Part shown: in pieces, positions 32,025 to 34,081 of the stretch
How positions within the stretch are numbered: position 1 is the stretch's first letter
Layout of the letters: every line of letters begins with the position of its first letter
NCBI GenBank assembly: GCA_964636895.1
Contig: CAZWUW010000025.1
Coordinates: 1-34,081, forward strand
Direction of reading: 5' to 3'
Length of the DNA: 34,081 nucleotides
DNA from: CAZWUW01 sp964636895
Lineage (GTDB): Bacteria; Bacillota; Thermincolia; Thermincolales; CAZWUW01
Made by a program: the position numbers and the translations under genes
Notes under the pieces: generated by a model
What the model saw: the letters and a program-made list of their open reading frames with translations, nothing else
Databases searched by the model: none
What the model was told of the DNA's origin: nothing

Positions 32025-33926
32025 ATGATTATCAGCACAATAATAAAACTTCCAGATAAAAAGCAAATTTTGGTATTCTTAGTGGTTGTAGCTTTTGCTT
32101 TAATGGGTAGTCTTTTTGCCGGCCAGGATACGGTTGCAGCCACTGTTTATAATGCTTCCAACTGTTCTGCATGTCACGGTACATATGTTTCCGATTTTAC
32201 TTTTCTTCCGAATAATTCCGTGCAGCGGGTTGCCAAGTTTGATGCCGCTGGTAATGTAACCAGTTTTTCGGCTTGTTGGGAATGTCACCGGGAGGGTTAC
32301 CACGGTCTGGCTCGTTCAAGCCGGGTTTTTGTTTCAGGTGCCGGATTCTTCAGTAAAACAAATCAGGCGGTAAATACGAACTATCAAATCCTTCACTTTG
32401 CTCATGATGGTTATAATGGAGGTAAGAATACCGCAGCTACTAATTCCTGTGCTACTAAATGTCATGGACCTGTTTCTTGTACTGCTTGTCATAAGCAGGC
32501 AATTCCACATACTAAGCATGGGGCAACAGCTTATTCCGCTATCACCAAAATTTTGGCCAGTGGAACGAGTTATTCTGCGCAAACTATCAGTTGTTCATTA
32601 TCACAGTGCCATCAATCAATGCCTAATGTTAAGCTAACTAATACCAATAGCAGTCAACTTTGTGTTAACTGTCACCCAAGATTGGGGACAAACGCCAAAG
32701 ATTCAACTGGTCACCCTCAACAAGCAATAGATTCATCACATACCGCTCCGGTAACCGGAACACTTAATCTTGCCGGCGGTCTTCAGACAGTTACTTGTCA
32801 GGGCTGTCACAGTAATAATTTAGCCGTTGAACACGCTAATAAAGGTAAAGATTGTTTGGTTTGTCATAAACCGGCGGGGCCCATCCCTTTATCTGTTAAA
32901 ACTGTTGTAACGGGGGCTAACGGTGCTCAAAGCAAACGTGCTTGCACTCAGTGTCATTTTAATAATAATGTCTTGATTGTACCGTCGGAACACCGGCTTT
33001 ATCATATTGCCAACAAAAATGATAACCTTAGCCTTATTGGCGATTCCCACGCCAAATGTGATACTTGTCATGGAAAACAGGAACTATGGCCTACAATTTC
33101 AACACTTGCTGCCGGCAATCCTAAGATTTACTCGTGTTTTGATTGCCATAATGCCCAGAATAATTTGGCTCCCAGGCATAGCGCCAAGTTTGATGGTGTG
33201 GATACCGAAGTAACAGGATTTCACCAGAGCTGCAGTACTTGCCATACAACAGGTACAGAAGCTTCTAAAAAGGTTGGGCTTATTACTACCAAGCTTAACG
33301 GCGGAGAGCAGAGTTATGACTGTGTCGAATGTCATAATGCTACTAACCTTAGTAATGCTCATATCGGGATTATTGATAGCAACTGTACCCAAACTTGTCA
33401 TCAGATTTCCCTTATTGACGAACATATCAGTAATCCAGTTACTCAGAAAAAAGTTCTTACCTGCAGTTCATGTCATAAGAGTAGTAGCGTTGATGTTAGA
33501 ATGGCGATAATCACAAATAATCGAAATTGTGCCGCTTGTCATAATCAGGCCCATAACATAAATGTTATTCAGCAGCAACCTGCCGATATTCCGTTATATC
33601 CTGGTTATCAGTGGAGTGTTCCTCAACCGTCTGATATATGGGCAAATGAGACATGGATGCCTAAGGGTTATCAGGGCGGTAAGTTACTGATCTCTAACCG
33701 ACGAAATGACGTTGACGCTCAAAGTGTATGGACCTATTATAAGCAGAATATGTCTCTTAACGGATGGACTCCGCCTGCAACGGAACCTGCTGCGGCCAGC
33801 AATTTCTTCTCTGCAGAATTTAGCAAGGGTACCAGACGAGTTACGGTTTTCTTCTACGGAGGAGAAAATCATGCTGCCAGCCCTTTAGTTGGTTCGGGAT
33901 ATCGTTTAGAATTATTATATAAATAA
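32025..33926 (+). CDS. Large secreted multiheme c-type cytochrome with non-canonical heme motifs and a heme-free C-terminal domain
   Basis: A 633-aa exported protein with an N-terminal hydrophobic signal (about residues 15-36; possible cleavage near TVAA). Thirteen canonical motifs are present (CSACH, CWECH, CTACH, CVNCH, CQGCH, CLVCH, CTQCH, CDTCH, CFDCH, CSTCH, CVECH, CSSCH, CAACH). There are also two CX3CH (CATKCH, CTQTCH) and one CX4CH (CSLSQCH), for up to 16 hemes. The last 115 residues are heme-free and end in a compact domain with DAQSVWTYYKQNMSLNGW and GYRLELLYK, of no family I can name with certainty. GGGAGGTG precedes the ATG. It forms its own transcription unit. A surface or terminal electron-transfer role is inference. 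Confidence 0.88.
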   Translation: MIISTIIKLPDKKQILVFLVVVAFALMGSLFAGQDTVAATVYNASNCSACHGTYVSDFTFLPNNSVQRVAKFDAAGNVTSFSACWECHREGYHGLARSSRVFVSGAGFFSKTNQAVNTNYQILHFAHDGYNGGKNTAATNSCATKCHGPVSCTACHKQAIPHTKHGATAYSAITKILASGTSYSAQTISCSLSQCHQSMPNVKLTNTNSSQLCVNCHPRLGTNAKDSTGHPQQAIDSSHTAPVTGTLNLAGGLQTVTCQGCHSNNLAVEHANKGKDCLVCHKPAGPIPLSVKTVVTGANGAQSKRACTQCHFNNNVLIVPSEHRLYHIANKNDNLSLIGDSHAKCDTCHGKQELWPTISTLAAGNPKIYSCFDCHNAQNNLAPRHSAKFDGVDTEVTGFHQSCSTCHTTGTEASKKVGLITTKLNGGEQSYDCVECHNATNLSNAHIGIIDSNCTQTCHQISLIDEHISNPVTQKKVLTCSSCHKSSSVDVRMAIITNNRNCAACHNQAHNINVIQQQPADIPLYPGYQWSVPQPSDIWANETWMPKGYQGGKLLISNRRNDVDAQSVWTYYKQNMSLNGWTPPATEPAAASNFFSAEFSKGTRRVTVFFYGGENHAASPLVGSGYRLELLYK

Positions 33927-33949
33927 AGAAAATGGTATCTAAATTATAG

Positions 33950-33980
33950 CTGAGGAGGTAAAATCTCCTCAGTTTTTTTT
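33950..33980 (+). terminator. Intrinsic terminator after the last cytochrome
   Basis: A perfect eight-bp stem CTGAGGAG / CTCCTCAG with a 7-nt loop is followed by eight T. Confidence 0.9.
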
Positions 33981-34081
33981 CGGGAAGTTTTAGTACTAAA
34001 TAAAAAATCAAAAAAACCGATTAATAGTAAGCGCTTAATAAACGGGTGCATGGTCAAATGACCCTGACTATGAGAAAATAT
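33981..34081 (+). other. Terminal AT-rich stretch, no gene seen
   Basis: One hundred bases after the last terminator, with palindromes TAAGCGCTTA (about 34027-34036) and GGTCA/TGACC (34052-34063). It probably belongs to the upstream region of a gene outside the window. Confidence 0.4.

Noticed and set aside
24354..33926. Repeated short DNA words (TGTCAT, TGCCAT) suggesting a repeat array or CRISPR
   Set aside because: They encode the Cys-His of CxxCH motifs at irregular distances within genes; there are no constant repeats with unique spacers.
17021..33926. In-frame TGA codons that might encode selenocysteine, prompted by tRNA-Sec
   Set aside because: All genes end at stops that fit family lengths; I found no gene that continues with clear homology past a TGA.

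Overview
The window looks like a chromosomal segment of a Gram-positive, spore-forming, anaerobic Firmicute, most plausibly of the Peptococcaceae/Thermincola type. This is inferred from a YheC/YheD-type spore-coat ATP-grasp protein, an SLH-anchored surface protein, AGGAGG ribosome sites with frequent TTG starts, sigma-H-like promoters, a selenocysteine tRNA and an unusual load of multiheme c-type cytochromes. No database search was possible, so the taxon is an inference.

Layout. 1-5173: the end of an ECF-type transporter (ATPase truncated by the window edge, plus EcfT) leads into indolepyruvate:ferredoxin oxidoreductase (iorA, iorB) and a phenylacetate-CoA ligase, a module for fermenting aromatic amino acids. 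5225-8401: a surface protein with six fibronectin-III repeats and three SLH repeats. 8472-8648: a small unknown ORF. 8841-13538: a complete branched-chain amino-acid ABC transporter (livJHMGF) behind a leader that can fold into terminator or antiterminator forms. 13605-16863: an HAE1-type RND pump behind a strong promoter and a TetR-type palindrome. 17021-19267: a membrane sensor with both GGDEF and HD-GYP domains. Minus strand 22385-19281: the spore-coat-type ATP-grasp gene, then an alpha-glucan phosphorylase. 22426-22775: a dense cluster of palindromes, then tRNA-Sec on the minus strand. 22918-24235: tatA and a polyprenyl diphosphate synthase.

24354-33926 is the most unusual part, an electron-transfer locus with five multiheme cytochromes. 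I count 10, 12, 17, 6 and 13 canonical CxxCH motifs, plus two CX3CH and one CX4CH in the last protein: 58 canonical motifs, or 61 in all. The first two are tandem paralogues with a membrane-anchored NapC/NrfH-like N-terminus, suited to taking electrons from menaquinol; the isoprenoid synthase immediately upstream could supply the quinone side chain. The third (17 hemes in strict doubled-CxxCH alternation) is followed in the same transcription unit by a membrane-anchored TPR protein, a membrane-anchored NHL beta-propeller and a secreted six-heme cytochrome. A separate large secreted cytochrome with non-canonical heme motifs closes the locus. Together they resemble a route from the quinone pool across the cell wall to an extracellular acceptor.

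Regulation visible in the sequence: four promoter-like sites of the form AGGAAWW...RNNGAAWW, all with exactly 17 nt between AGGA and GAA, precede the FN3/SLH gene, the GGDEF/HD-GYP gene, the polyprenyl synthase and the 17-heme cytochrome operon. They fit the Bacillus sigma-H consensus and may tie these units to transition-phase or early sporulation control. A CcpA cre-like palindrome lies upstream of the 17-heme operon.
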